Shown: piece by piece, positions 43,370 through 52,739 of the stretch
Layout: every line of letters starts with the position of its first letter
Position numbering within the stretch: the first letter of the stretch is position 1
Assembly (NCBI GenBank): GCA_021647505.1
Contig: JAKIUN010000016.1
Location: 1-60,180 of the forward strand
DNA: 60,180 nt
Source of the DNA: Gammaproteobacteria bacterium
GTDB taxonomy: Bacteria; Pseudomonadota; Gammaproteobacteria; SZUA-152
Reading direction: 5' to 3'
Translations under genes and position numbers: made by a program
Notes under the pieces: model-generated
The model's input: only the letters and a program-made list of their open reading frames with translations
Database searches by the model: none
Told to the model about the DNA's origin: nothing

Positions 43370-44701
43370 ATGTCAAAATATTTCATTCGTCTGGGGTTTG
43401 CGATTAGTTGCTGTATCAGCAGCGCCGCTCTGGCCGAAAATCTGCTCGATACCTACCAGTTGGCAAAGCAGAATGATCCGCAGCTGGCTGCCGCCGAGGC
43501 CACCTACCTCGCCACCAGCGAGACCAAGTCACTCAGTCGCGCCGGTGTCCTGCCGAGCATCAACCTCAGCGTGAATGCCTCCCGCAATACGGACGACACC
43601 ACCTATCTCAACCCCCTCTTCGACAAGAAGACGAGCTACAACAACTACGGCTACCGACTCGAACTGCGCCAGACTCTCTACCGCCGTGACAATTTCCTAC
43701 AACTCGATGAAGCCGACACACGCATCCTCCAGGCCGAGGCCGAATTTCAAACCGCCGAGCAGGGCCTGGTCCTGCGCCTGGCCCGGGCCTATTTCGATGT
43801 CCTCGCCGCACAGGACAACCTGCACTTCTCACGCGCCGAAAAAGAGGCCATCGCCCGCCAGTTAGAGCAGACACGGCAGCGTTTCGAGGTGGGCCTCACC
43901 GCCATCACTGACGTCCACGAGGCCCGGGCACGCTATGACCTGGTCAACGCCCAGGAGATCGAGGCCCAGTTCCGTCTCGATGACCGACGCGAAGTCCTGC
44001 GAGAGATCACCGGACAGTACCTCCAGCAGCCCGCCACGCTACGCAAGCAGACCCCCCTGCCCGCTCCCGAGCCGGCGGATCCCAATGCCTGGAACAAACT
44101 GGCGCTGGAGCAAAACCCGGCCTTGCACGTCGCACGCCTCGCCAGCAGACTCGCCGCCCTGCAGGTCAAACGCAGCCGCAGCGGACACCAGCCAACCCTG
44201 GATCTGGCCCTTACGCACAATTACTCCAAGGGTGGCAGCTTCGTTGATGAAGTCACCAGCAACAGCATCGGACTACAGTTCAACCTGCCACTCTACAGCG
44301 GTGGATCCACCTCGGCCGCCGTGCGCCAGAGCCAGCATCAGCACGATGCCGCACGGCAGAAACTTGAACAGCAACACCGCGCCACCGAGGCCAGCACACG
44401 CACCGCCTACCGCAGCGTCACCGCCAGCATCGTGCGCGTGCAGGCCCTCAAGCAGGCAGTGATATCCAACCAAAGCGCCCTCGACGCCACCGAGGCTGGC
44501 TACGAGGTCGGCACTCGCACCAGCGTCGACGTGCTTAACGCCCGCCGTGAATTGTTCCGCGCCCAGCGCGACTATGCCCAGTCCCGCTATGACTACATCA
44601 TCAACAGTCTGGCTCTGAAAGATGTCGCCGGCATGCTGAGTCATGATGACCTGGTACAGATCAATCAGTGGCTGGAAGACAGCACTCCTGGCCAGCCCTG
44701 A
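43370..44701 (+). CDS. tolC: TolC-family outer-membrane efflux protein
   Basis: 443 residues from the ATG at 43370 with GGAGCAAGG upstream. Signal peptide: residues 1-22, ending ALA. Two repeated OEP regions rich in long coiled helices follow (NLLDTYQLAKQNDPQLAAAE and NKLALEQNPALHVARLAS), each with a short beta stretch (YRLELRQTLYRRD and IGLQFNLPLYSGG). This is the trimeric exit duct for type I secretion and tripartite efflux. Inner-membrane partners are not encoded in the window. The order pcm-tolC-waaA is common in gammaproteobacteria. Confidence 0.93.
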   Translation: MSKYFIRLGFAISCCISSAALAENLLDTYQLAKQNDPQLAAAEATYLATSETKSLSRAGVLPSINLSVNASRNTDDTTYLNPLFDKKTSYNNYGYRLELRQTLYRRDNFLQLDEADTRILQAEAEFQTAEQGLVLRLARAYFDVLAAQDNLHFSRAEKEAIARQLEQTRQRFEVGLTAITDVHEARARYDLVNAQEIEAQFRLDDRREVLREITGQYLQQPATLRKQTPLPAPEPADPNAWNKLALEQNPALHVARLASRLAALQVKRSRSGHQPTLDLALTHNYSKGGSFVDEVTSNSIGLQFNLPLYSGGSTSAAVRQSQHQHDAARQKLEQQHRATEASTRTAYRSVTASIVRVQALKQAVISNQSALDATEAGYEVGTRTSVDVLNARRELFRAQRDYAQSRYDYIINSLALKDVAGMLSHDDLVQINQWLEDSTPGQP

Positions 44702-44835
44702 CACGCGCAAGCCCGGCTTTCGTACTCCCAAATAATCCCCGACTGCCTGACCTAGAATGGGCACCGCCTACCGGTACGTCCTGTTCTGGCTGCGATAGTC
44801 TTGTTTTTTACCGCAGCGATATAGAATCCGGACAT

Positions 44836-44897
44836 TGTGGGAGCGGCTTCAGCCGCGAACGAAATCCGCCTTTTTCGCGGCTGAAGCCGCTCCCACA
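44836..44897. repeat. Perfect inverted repeat with 24-base arms
   Basis: Arms 44836-44859 and 44874-44897 are exact reverse complements; each contains GGGAGCGGCTTCAGCCGCG. The loop is 14 bases. A partial copy (GTTGAAACCGCTCCCACA) lies near 32586. GC-rich dispersed palindromes of this type are common in proteobacterial genomes. Confidence 0.9.
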
Positions 44898-45097
44898 GAG
44901 TATGGTTGCTTTATTGGTTATTTTTCGCGGACATGGCCCGCTACACACACGGCCCTGTATGTCAGCACCGCCATACACAAGTGAACGCCTATCTGTTTGG
45001 TGCCCTGGAACACCAAACCCCGTTTCAGCGACCACCCTCTACAGGGGTCGGCGGTACTTGAGGGAAAGAGATGGTATCGACATAATTATCGGCATAT

Positions 45098-45132
45098 AAA
45101 AAAGGGAGTGCAATCTGCACCCCCTTTCGTTT
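45098..45132 (-). terminator. Terminator of the cytochrome c peroxidase gene (possibly bidirectional)
   Basis: Stem GGGAGTGCA/TGCACCCCC with loop ATC, flanked by an A run on the left and TTTCGTTTT on the right. It lies about 40 bases after the peroxidase stop on the minus strand. Confidence 0.75.
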
Positions 45133-45169
45133 TCATGGTCGGAACCCACCAACCATCATTGGAACCGAA

Positions 45170-46204
45170 TCAGTCCACCAGTGAACTGTTCACCGTGGCC
45201 GGCAGACGCGGCATAGCGATCTGCGGAAATTCACCCGTCAGACCATCCAGAAAGGCGACGATGTCCGCCACCTGCTGACCTGTCAACTCCTTGCTGAGCT
45301 GGGTCTTGGCCATCACACGCACCGCTTCGTCCAGAGTCTTCACCGCGCCATTATGGAAATAGGGTGCCGTCAGGTTTATGTTGCGCAGGGTCGGTACACG
45401 CCACAGGTGCTTGTCGGCCTCTTTGCTCGTCACCTCATAGCGACCCTCGTCGGCCTTCAGCTGATATTTGTCGTCATACTGGCTGCTGAAAGTGGGGAAA
45501 TGCCGGTAGAAGCCCTGCCCCACCGGCAACGGTGGCCCGGAAAAATTAGCGCCCGCGTGACAAACATTGCAACCGACCTCCTCAAAGGCCTTCATACCGC
45601 GCTTGGCGGCGGTGGAAAGGGCCGACTTGTCGCCCTTCAGGTAGAGATCCAGAGGTGCATTGGGGGTGATCAAGATACGCTCAAAGGCACCGATAGCCTT
45701 GGCAAGATTGTCATAGGTCATGCCATCGTCACCGAACACCGCCTTGAATTGGCTCACATAACCCGGGATCTGCTGCAGGCGATCCATCACGGCCTTTTCA
45801 CTGGGCATGGCCATTTCCACCGGATTGAGAATCGGCCCCTTGGCCTGATCCTCCAGGGTGTCGGCGCGGCCGTCCCAAAACTGCACGCTCAGAAACGCGG
45901 AGTTCCACACCGTCGGTGAGGAACGACCACCGTGCTTGCCAGCAACACCGGCTGAGGTGGCCTTGTTATCGGTACCAGAGCCCATGACATTGTGGCAGGA
46001 GTTACAGGATACCGTGCCATCCAGTGACAGGCGCGGATCAAAATACAATTGCTTGCCCAGTTCGATTTTTGCCGGCGTGCCGGGGTTGTCCGCCGGCTCC
46101 GGGGCCTTCTCCGGTAATGGCTGAAAGGCAAACGCACCGAGGGAGACTCCCGCCAGTACAGCACCCGTTACAGCTCGGGTAATGGGGTTGGGTAAACGCG
46201 TCAT
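45170..46204 (-). CDS. Di-haem cytochrome c peroxidase (CcpA/MauG family)
   Basis: 344 residues from the ATG at 46204; the preceding AAGGAG, itself part of an earlier in-frame ATG, acts as ribosome-binding site, so this start is preferred. Signal peptide: to about residue 27. Haem sites are C67-N-S-C70-H71 and C212-N-V-C215-H216. The FDPRLS start, GKHGGRSSPTVWN active-site loop and FWDGRADTLEDQAKGP are typical. The enzyme reduces hydrogen peroxide in the periplasm using cytochrome c. Two TTAGA dyads lie just upstream. Confidence 0.95.
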   Translation of the reverse strand: MTRLPNPITRAVTGAVLAGVSLGAFAFQPLPEKAPEPADNPGTPAKIELGKQLYFDPRLSLDGTVSCNSCHNVMGSGTDNKATSAGVAGKHGGRSSPTVWNSAFLSVQFWDGRADTLEDQAKGPILNPVEMAMPSEKAVMDRLQQIPGYVSQFKAVFGDDGMTYDNLAKAIGAFERILITPNAPLDLYLKGDKSALSTAAKRGMKAFEEVGCNVCHAGANFSGPPLPVGQGFYRHFPTFSSQYDDKYQLKADEGRYEVTSKEADKHLWRVPTLRNINLTAPYFHNGAVKTLDEAVRVMAKTQLSKELTGQQVADIVAFLDGLTGEFPQIAMPRLPATVNSSLVD

Positions 46205-46260
46205 CAGTAGCTCCTTCATGGTTGGTAAAATGGCTGCCGCGATCATTCTCACGGCCAATA

Positions 46261-46305
46261 TTAGAATGTGTCTAAATTATACATTCAGAATTAGATTATG
46301 TCTAA
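46261..46305. promoter_or_regulatory. Two TTAGA-N5-TCTAA dyads before the peroxidase gene
   Basis: TTAGA-ATGTG-TCTAA (46261-46275) and TTAGA-TTATG-TCTAA (46291-46305) have starts exactly 30 bases apart, about three helical turns. They lie 57-101 bases before the peroxidase start and 61-105 before the divergent acyltransferase gene, so they may control either. A related dyad precedes the TolC gene (43270). Confidence 0.6.
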
Positions 46306-46365
46306 TCAGATAAAGGAGCTGACTGTGGCCTCCGCCATCTCATGGCATAATTCCCCTTTCATTCA

Positions 46366-47304
46366 GTGAGCCCGGCAACCGTGACCCCTCCCGACTTTCA
46401 GCCATCACGTTTTCTTGCCCCTCACCACTGGGGCACCTGGGTGGCTCTCGGGCTGCTGCGGCTGCTAACCCTCCTCCCCTACCGTTGGCAGGTACGCATC
46501 GGCGCCAGCCTGGGCGGACTACTCTATCGCCTGGGTAAACGCCGCCGCCGTATCACCGAGACAAATATTGCGCGCTGTTTTCCCGAGCTGGATGCCGGGG
46601 AACAAAGAACACTGGTCAAGCGCACCTTTCGCGCCGCCGGCATCGCCATTGCGGAGACCGCCCTGGCCTGGTGGGGGAAAGACGCAGACCTTGTGACACG
46701 GGTGGAAATCGAGGGCATGGAACACCTGCAAAAGGCTCTGAAGCAGGGCAAGGGCGTGCTGCTGCTGGGCGCCCATTTCACCAGCCTTGAAATCAGTGGC
46801 CGGCTGCTGGCCCTGTTTCACTCTTGCTACGCCATGTACCGACGGCATGACAACCCACTGTTCGAGGCCATCATCAAGCAATCGAGAGAGACCCATCTCG
46901 AAGGGCTGATCGAACGCCGGGACATGCGCAAGATGATCCGCACCCTGCGCGAGGGAAAGGTGGTGTGGTATGCGCCGGATCAGGACTTCGGTACCCGCAG
47001 CAGCGTATTCGCACCCTTCTTCGGCATTCAGACCGCCAGCCTGGTGATGACCTCCAAGCTGGCCAAGGTCACGGGCGCACCGGTGCTGCCGTTCTTTTCC
47101 CAGCACACAGAGGGCAACAAAGGCTACCGCCTTATTATCCGCCCAGCGCTGGAGGACTTTCCCAGCGGCGATGACGTGGCCGACGCCACGCGCATCAATA
47201 CCCTCATCGAGGAGCAGGTACGCAAGGCGCCGGAGCAGTATCTGTGGCTGCACCGACGCTTCAAGACCCGGCCTGTGGGTGAAACACCGTTTTACGAAAA
47301 ATGA
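46366..47304 (+). CDS. LpxL/HtrB-family lipid A acyltransferase
   Basis: A 312-residue inner-membrane-associated protein starting at GTG (another GTG five codons on). An N-terminal hydrophobic segment (WGTWVALGLLRLLTLLPYRW) is followed by the catalytic H-x4-E motif in LLGAHFTSLE, and later WYAPDQDFG and FFGIQTAS, all features of late acyltransferases that add secondary acyl chains to lipid A. Whether it transfers laurate or myristate cannot be read. waaA, which makes its Kdo-lipid substrate, lies convergently downstream. Confidence 0.93.
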   Translation: MSPATVTPPDFQPSRFLAPHHWGTWVALGLLRLLTLLPYRWQVRIGASLGGLLYRLGKRRRRITETNIARCFPELDAGEQRTLVKRTFRAAGIAIAETALAWWGKDADLVTRVEIEGMEHLQKALKQGKGVLLLGAHFTSLEISGRLLALFHSCYAMYRRHDNPLFEAIIKQSRETHLEGLIERRDMRKMIRTLREGKVVWYAPDQDFGTRSSVFAPFFGIQTASLVMTSKLAKVTGAPVLPFFSQHTEGNKGYRLIIRPALEDFPSGDDVADATRINTLIEEQVRKAPEQYLWLHRRFKTRPVGETPFYEK

Positions 47305-47498
47305 TTTGCCACAGAGGCACGGAGGACACAGAGATTTTTGTGTGGGAAAACAAGCAACCCCGCCAAAGGCTTTATACCGCAAAGGTCGCCAAGGAATGCG
47401 AAGACCGTCAAGTACGCGGCACTCTCATTGCGGTACTTCCTTCGCGTCCTTGGTGGTAATTCTCTCGGTGTACTCTGTATCTCTGTGGCGAAAAAGAA
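47305..47498. repeat. Decayed inverted repeat of the GCAGAG/CGCAAAG family
   Basis: CACAGAGGCACGGAGGACACAG at the left and CTCTGTATCTCTGTGG at the right are imperfect reverse complements, with CCGCAAAGGTCGCCAAGGAA and TTCCTTCGCGTCCTTGG inside. The 54234 and 59159 regions carry related sequences. It lies between convergent genes. Confidence 0.6.
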
Positions 47499-48806
47499 CT
47501 ACGACAAGTACCTCGCCAACAACCCCAGCAGCCGTTCCAGCGCACCGCGGTTTTCCGCCACCCACTTGCGCCCGGCCTCGCCCATCTCGGCACGCAGGGC
47601 AGCCTCACCCAGCAGTTCGCCAACCACTGCCGCCAGTTGTTCGCTGTTTTCAACCCGCCGCGCGGCGCCGGCTTCCAGCAGATCTCGACTGATATCGCTG
47701 AAATTGAACAGGTGCGGACCAAATACCACCGGCACACCCAGCGCCGCCGGCTCCAGCATGTTATGCCCCCCCACCGGTACCAGGCTACCAGCGACAAAGG
47801 CCACATCCGACACCGCATAAAACAGCAGCAACTCGCCCAGGGTATCGCCGACGAAGACAGCGGTCTGTGCATCGCAGGGCAGGCCCTCACTGCGCAGCAC
47901 CACGGCATAGCCACGCTTTCGGGCCAGCGCCGCCACGCGCGCAAAACGTTCCGGGTGGCGCGGCACCAACAGCAACAAGGCATCGGGATGACTCTCGCGC
48001 AGCCGGGCAAAGGCATCCAGCACTTGCTCATCCTCACCCTCGTGGGTGCTGGCGGCGATCCACACCGGGCGTGAGACGCCCAGCTCGCGGCGCAAGGCCT
48101 CGGCGCGGTCTTCAAGGTCACCCGGTATGCGCTGATCAAACTTGAGATTGCCCATGACCGTGATGCCATCGGCACGCACACCCAGGGTACGGAAGCGTGC
48201 CGCGTCGCTCTCATTCTGCGCAGCAATCAGGCTGATATCGGCCAGCGTCTCGCGCATCAAACCACCCAGTTTTCCATAGCCCCTGGCGCTGCGCGCAGAC
48301 AGGCGGGCATTGGCGATCAGTAGCGGAATCTGCCGCCGTGCACACTGGCGAAACAGATTCGGCCACAGCTCGGTTTCCATCACCAACGCCAGACCGGGGT
48401 GAGTCTTGTCGAGAAAGCGGTTCACGGCAGCAGGCAGGTCGTAGGGGAAATAGACATGGAACACGCGTCCACCGGGCTGGCCGATGAACTGCTCGCCGAA
48501 CTTTTCACCAAACAAAGCCTGTACCCGCTCCGAGCCGGTGGGCGTGGTAGTGGTAATCACCAGCGAGCGCTGCGGATAACGTGCCAGCAATGCGCGGATC
48601 AGCGGCGCCGCCGCCAGGGCTTCTCCCACGGAAACGGCATGTACCCAGATAGGCTCGTGCAGCTCCGGTGCCTGGAAAAACCCGAGGCGTTCACCCCAGC
48701 GATACCAATAACCGCGATTACGCAGGCCGCGCCAAGCTAGGCGCGCAAATACTGCGGGTAACAGGAGGTAGAGGATAGCGCTGTAGAATAATCTCACGGA
48801 GGACAA
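47499..48806 (-). CDS. waaA: 3-deoxy-D-manno-octulosonic acid (Kdo) transferase
   Basis: A 435-residue GT30 enzyme of the expected length. An N-terminal membrane anchor (residues about 6-24) is followed by RWGERLGFF, HAVSVGEALAAAPLI with the catalytic Glu, ITTTTPTGSERV, and PDLPAAVNRF-type Kdo-transferase signatures; the C-terminal half contains VGGHNMLEPAALGVPV for CMP-Kdo binding. It adds Kdo to lipid IVA during lipopolysaccharide core synthesis. Transcribed convergently with the LpxL-type gene. Confidence 0.95.
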   Translation of the reverse strand: MSSVRLFYSAILYLLLPAVFARLAWRGLRNRGYWYRWGERLGFFQAPELHEPIWVHAVSVGEALAAAPLIRALLARYPQRSLVITTTTPTGSERVQALFGEKFGEQFIGQPGGRVFHVYFPYDLPAAVNRFLDKTHPGLALVMETELWPNLFRQCARRQIPLLIANARLSARSARGYGKLGGLMRETLADISLIAAQNESDAARFRTLGVRADGITVMGNLKFDQRIPGDLEDRAEALRRELGVSRPVWIAASTHEGEDEQVLDAFARLRESHPDALLLLVPRHPERFARVAALARKRGYAVVLRSEGLPCDAQTAVFVGDTLGELLLFYAVSDVAFVAGSLVPVGGHNMLEPAALGVPVVFGPHLFNFSDISRDLLEAGAARRVENSEQLAAVVGELLGEAALRAEMGEAGRKWVAENRGALERLLGLLARYLS

Positions 48807-49008
48807 ACGTGTGGGAACCGGCAGGTGATCATAGCATGGTGAGAGTAGCGCTTTTTAACACAAAGGATGCCCAACGCTATTCCTCCATACCCCTTATGGC
48901 CAATTGATTTTACTAATCGCAGCAATAAACTCAGTAATTGGCACTATCAAAATATGCTGATATATAATCGCTGGCTGTATTTTTGACAAACAGGCAAGGG
49001 CTTGACCT

Positions 49009-51891
49009 ATGTCGAATAACAACACCACCTCGACGCTGGAGAAGGGCGTCGAGGTCAAGAACACTACTTGCTACATGTGCGCCTGCCGCTGCGGCATCCG
49101 CGTCACCTTGCGTGACGGCGAGATACGTTACATCCAGGGCAACCCGGATCACCCTCTCAATAAAGGCGTGATCTGCGCAAAGGGTTCCTCCGGCATCATG
49201 AAACAATATTCACCGGCTCGCCTGACCAAGCCGCTGAAACGCCGCGAGGGCGCCGAGCGCGGCGCGGCCGATTTTGAGGTCATCTCCTGGGACGAGGCCT
49301 TCGACATCATGGAGACCCGTCTGCGCCACCTGCGCGCGACCGACCCAAAAAAATTCGCCCTGTTCACCGGCCGCGACCAGATGCAAGCACTCACCGGCCT
49401 GTTCGCGAAGAACTTCGGCACCCCCAACTACGCCGCCCACGGCGGCTTTTGTTCCGTGAACATGGCTGCCGGCATGATCTACACCATCGGTGGCTCTTTT
49501 TGGGAATTCGGCGGCCCGGATCTCGAGCACTCCAAGTTGTTCGTAATGTTCGGCACCGCAGAGGATCATCACTCCAACCCACTGAAGATTGAGCTGGCCA
49601 AATTCAAACGCAACGGCGGCCGCTTTATTTCCATTAACCCGGTGCGCACCGGTTACTCGGCCATCGCCGATGAATGGGTGCCCATCAAACCCGGCACCGA
49701 TGGCGCCATGATCCTGGCCATGATCCATGAGATCATCAAGACTGGCCTCTACGACCGCGACTTCCTCACCCAGTATTCCAACGCCGCGCAGTTGGTCAAC
49801 CAGGATACCGACAGTGATGAGTTCGGCCTCCTGGCACGCGGCCTGGAACTCGACGAAGGCAAAATACACCCTCACGATGAACTGTGGTGGGATCGCAAGA
49901 CCGGCAAGGCCGTGCAGACCCACACCGCGGATGCCGACCCCTTCCTGCTGGGTGATTTCATCCTGGAGGACGGCACCCCGGTGAAGCCCGGTTTCCAACT
50001 GCTGGTAGAGCGGGTCAAGGATCACACCCCGGAGTGGGCCGCCGATATCACTGGCGTACCCGCCGAGACCATTCGCCGCCTCGCCCACGAAATGGGCATC
50101 ACCGCGCGCGACAAAAAGATCGAGCTGCCGATTGCCTGGACCGATACCTGGGGTAACGAGCACGCAACCGTCACGGGTAACCCGGTGTCGTTCCACGCCA
50201 TGCGCGGCCTGGCCGCCCACTCCAACGGCTTCCAGTCGATCCGTGCACTGTCGATCCTGATGTCCATCCTCGGCACCATCGACCGCCCCGGCGGCTTCCG
50301 TCACAAGGCGCCCTTCCCGCGCCCCATCCCGCCCTGCCCCAAGACCCCCAACAATGCGCAGGATATCAAACCCAACACCCCGCTGGCAGGCATGCCACTG
50401 GGCTGGCCTGCCGATCCCAACGACCTGTTCGTCGACGACGACGGCGAAGCGGTGCGCCTCGACAAGGCCTTCTCCTGGGAATATCCGCTGTCGGTACACG
50501 GCATGATGCACAACGCCATCACCAATGCCTGGCGTGGCGACCCCTACCGTATCGACACCTTGATGATTTTCATGGCCAACATGGCCTGGAACTCCACCAT
50601 GAACACGGTGGAGGTACGCAAGATGCTCAACGACCGCGACGAAGATGGCGAATACAAGATCCCGTTCCTCATCGTCTGTGATGCGTTTCAGTCAGAAATG
50701 GTGGCCTTTGCCGACTTGGTGCTGCCGGACACCACTTATCTGGAACGCCACGACGTGATGTCCATGCTGGATCGACCCATTTCCGAGTTTGACGGCCCGG
50801 CGGACTCGGTACGCGTCCCTGTCCTGCCACCCACGGGTGAGTGCAAACCTTTCCAGGAGGTGCTCATCGAGCTGGGCTCACGTCTCGGCTTCCCGGCCTT
50901 CACCCACCCGGACGGCACACGCAAATTCCGTGACTACCCGGATTTCATCACCCATTTCGAGACCGAACCCGGCTCCGGCATCGGCTTCCTCGCCGGCTGG
51001 CGCGGCAAGGACGGCGAAAAGTCCCTGCGTGGCGAGCCCAATCCCAAACAATGGGAAATGTACGAAAAGAACAACTGTGTGTTCCACTACGAACTACCCA
51101 AGTCCTACCAGTACATGCGTAACTGGAATCAGGGGTATCTCGAATGGTCGCAGCATCATCGCCTGACACGCTACACGGATCCTATCAACATCCACATCTA
51201 TTCCGAAGTGTTGCAGAAATTCCGTCTCGCCGCGCAGGGCAAGTACGGCGGTAAGCAACCACCGGATCGCCTGCGCAAGCGCATCGAGACCTACTTCGAT
51301 CCACTGCCGTTCTATTACGAACCCCTGGAAGGCCAGCTCAGCGACAAACACAAGTATCCACTCAACGCTATCACCCAGCGCCCCATGGCCATGTACCACT
51401 CGTGGGATTCACAGAACGCCTGGCTACGCCAGATCCATGCCCACAACTATCTGTACATGAGCCCCAAGGTCGGCGCCGCCGGTGGTTTCGACGACGGCGA
51501 CTGGGTGTGGGTGGAGTCCATGCATGGCAAGGTGCGCTGCCTATGCCGCTTCTCCGAGGCCGTCGAACCCGGCACCGTGTGGACCTGGAACGCCATCGGC
51601 AAGGCCAAGGGCGCCTGGAACCTGACCCCGGATGCCAACGAGTCGGAAAAAGGCTTCCTGCTCAATCATCTGATTTCCGAGGAACTACCGGCCCACGAGC
51701 ACGGCGCCAACCTATCGAACTCCGACCCCGTCACTGGTCAGGCCGCCTGGTACGACGTGCAGGTACGCGTATACAAGGCCGACCCGGGTGAGAAGGAAGA
51801 AAGTTCACCACAGTTTGACAACATGTTGCCCGTACCAGGACAGTCTAAACGCAAATCCTGGCTGGCCTACTTTGCCGGCAAGAAAAAATAA
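49009..51891 (+). CDS. soeA: Molybdopterin oxidoreductase catalytic subunit, SoeA-type sulfite dehydrogenase
   Basis: A 960-residue DMSO-reductase-family protein, close to the length of SoeA of purple sulfur bacteria. There is no twin-arginine signal, so it acts in the cytoplasm. The N-terminal 4Fe-4S site uses C21, C24, C28 and C56. The HGGFCSVN segment (C148) is where the molybdenum-ligating cysteine sits in relatives. The C-terminal MopB binding domain contains LNAITQRPMAMYHSW. Together with the iron-sulfur and DmsC-type genes downstream it forms a quinone-linked complex; sulfite is the most likely substrate, though polysulfide or thiosulfate reductase relatives exist. Confidence 0.82.
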   Translation: MSNNNTTSTLEKGVEVKNTTCYMCACRCGIRVTLRDGEIRYIQGNPDHPLNKGVICAKGSSGIMKQYSPARLTKPLKRREGAERGAADFEVISWDEAFDIMETRLRHLRATDPKKFALFTGRDQMQALTGLFAKNFGTPNYAAHGGFCSVNMAAGMIYTIGGSFWEFGGPDLEHSKLFVMFGTAEDHHSNPLKIELAKFKRNGGRFISINPVRTGYSAIADEWVPIKPGTDGAMILAMIHEIIKTGLYDRDFLTQYSNAAQLVNQDTDSDEFGLLARGLELDEGKIHPHDELWWDRKTGKAVQTHTADADPFLLGDFILEDGTPVKPGFQLLVERVKDHTPEWAADITGVPAETIRRLAHEMGITARDKKIELPIAWTDTWGNEHATVTGNPVSFHAMRGLAAHSNGFQSIRALSILMSILGTIDRPGGFRHKAPFPRPIPPCPKTPNNAQDIKPNTPLAGMPLGWPADPNDLFVDDDGEAVRLDKAFSWEYPLSVHGMMHNAITNAWRGDPYRIDTLMIFMANMAWNSTMNTVEVRKMLNDRDEDGEYKIPFLIVCDAFQSEMVAFADLVLPDTTYLERHDVMSMLDRPISEFDGPADSVRVPVLPPTGECKPFQEVLIELGSRLGFPAFTHPDGTRKFRDYPDFITHFETEPGSGIGFLAGWRGKDGEKSLRGEPNPKQWEMYEKNNCVFHYELPKSYQYMRNWNQGYLEWSQHHRLTRYTDPINIHIYSEVLQKFRLAAQGKYGGKQPPDRLRKRIETYFDPLPFYYEPLEGQLSDKHKYPLNAITQRPMAMYHSWDSQNAWLRQIHAHNYLYMSPKVGAAGGFDDGDWVWVESMHGKVRCLCRFSEAVEPGTVWTWNAIGKAKGAWNLTPDANESEKGFLLNHLISEELPAHEHGANLSNSDPVTGQAAWYDVQVRVYKADPGEKEESSPQFDNMLPVPGQSKRKSWLAYFAGKKK

Positions 51892-51903
51892 AGATGACGC
51901 AAA

Positions 51904-51968
51904 ACCGTAGGGTGACCGTCCACCATAACAATTCCAGCACCGTTATCGGTGGGCCATGCCCACCCTAC
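51904..51968. repeat. CGTAGGGTG...CACCCTACG repeat inside the soe operon
   Basis: CGTAGGGTGACCGTCCACC and GGTGGGCCATGCCCACCCTACG flank about 20 bases. It is a member of the 3062 family, inserted between soeA and soeB. Confidence 0.7.
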
Positions 51969-51985
51969 GAAACATTGGTACCGAT

Positions 51986-52717
51986 ATGACCCAACTGGCA
52001 TTAGTGATTGACCTCAACGTCTGCGTCGGCTGTCACGCCTGCGTCACCAGCTGCAAGCAGTGGAATACCTCCGGCAGCGCCGGCCCGCTGGTGGATGAAC
52101 GCCCTTACGGCAAGGATCCCACCGGCACCTTCTTCAACCGCGTGCAGACCTTCGAAGTCGGCGAGTTCCCGCACACCGAGACCGTGCATTTCCCGAAGAG
52201 CTGCCTGCATTGTGAAGACCCACCCTGCGTGCCCGTATGTCCCACAGGCGCCAGTTACAAACGCAAAGAAGACGGTATCGTATTGGTAGATTATGATAAG
52301 TGCATCGGCTGCAAATACTGCTCCTGGGCCTGCCCCTACGGTGCACGCGAAATTGATGAAAAACAGAAGGTGATGAAAAAATGCACCCTGTGTGTGGATC
52401 GCATCTATGACGAATCTCTGCCCGAGGCCGAACGCAAGCCCGCCTGTGTACTGGCCTGCCCGACATCCGCGCGCCTATTCGGCGACGTACACGACCCGGA
52501 GTCCGAAGTCTCTGTCGCCATCCGAGAGCTGGGGGGTTATCCGCTGATGCCCGAATGGGGTACCCAGCCGAGCAATCACTACCTACCGCGGCGTAAGACC
52601 CAACTGAAAATCCACAAGGACGAACTGGTACGCGTGGACAATCCGCAAAAGAAGGAAGGTCATCTGCCCAAGGTGGACGAGAATGAGAACTTCCTCGAAG
52701 ACACGGCGAGCTGGTAA
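51986..52717 (+). CDS. soeB: Four-cluster iron-sulfur subunit, SoeB-type
   Basis: 243 residues from the ATG at 51986. Four cysteine groups each able to bind a 4Fe-4S cluster are visible: CVGCHACVTSC, CLHCEDPPCVPVC, CIGCKYCSWAC, and CTLC with the later CVLAC. This is the DmsB/PsrB/SoeB electron-transfer subunit; it moves electrons between the molybdenum subunit and the membrane anchor. A palindromic repeat occupies the short gap from soeA, and a perfect 12-base hairpin (CTGGTAAAACGC/GCGTTTTACCAG) covers its stop codon. Confidence 0.88.
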   Translation: MTQLALVIDLNVCVGCHACVTSCKQWNTSGSAGPLVDERPYGKDPTGTFFNRVQTFEVGEFPHTETVHFPKSCLHCEDPPCVPVCPTGASYKRKEDGIVLVDYDKCIGCKYCSWACPYGAREIDEKQKVMKKCTLCVDRIYDESLPEAERKPACVLACPTSARLFGDVHDPESEVSVAIRELGGYPLMPEWGTQPSNHYLPRRKTQLKIHKDELVRVDNPQKKEGHLPKVDENENFLEDTASW

Positions 52718-52738
52718 AACGCTTTCGCGTTTTACCAG
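52711..52738 (+). terminator. Hairpin over the soeB stop codon
   Basis: Perfect arms CTGGTAAAACGC (52711-52722) and GCGTTTTACCAG (52727-52738) with loop TTTC. There is no long T run, so termination strength is unclear; it could instead stabilise the soeAB message end before the inserted gene. Confidence 0.5.
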
Positions 52739-52739
52739 C

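Larger units (their letters stand above)
44702..45169. other. Intergenic stretch with a large inverted repeat and a terminator
   Basis: This gap contains the 24-base-arm palindrome at 44836-44897 and the terminator at 45098-45132, listed separately. No coding frame is convincing. Confidence 0.55.

Noticed and set aside
49210-50511. Long minus-strand frame inside soeA
   Set aside because: Antisense shadow of a well-conserved molybdoenzyme gene.
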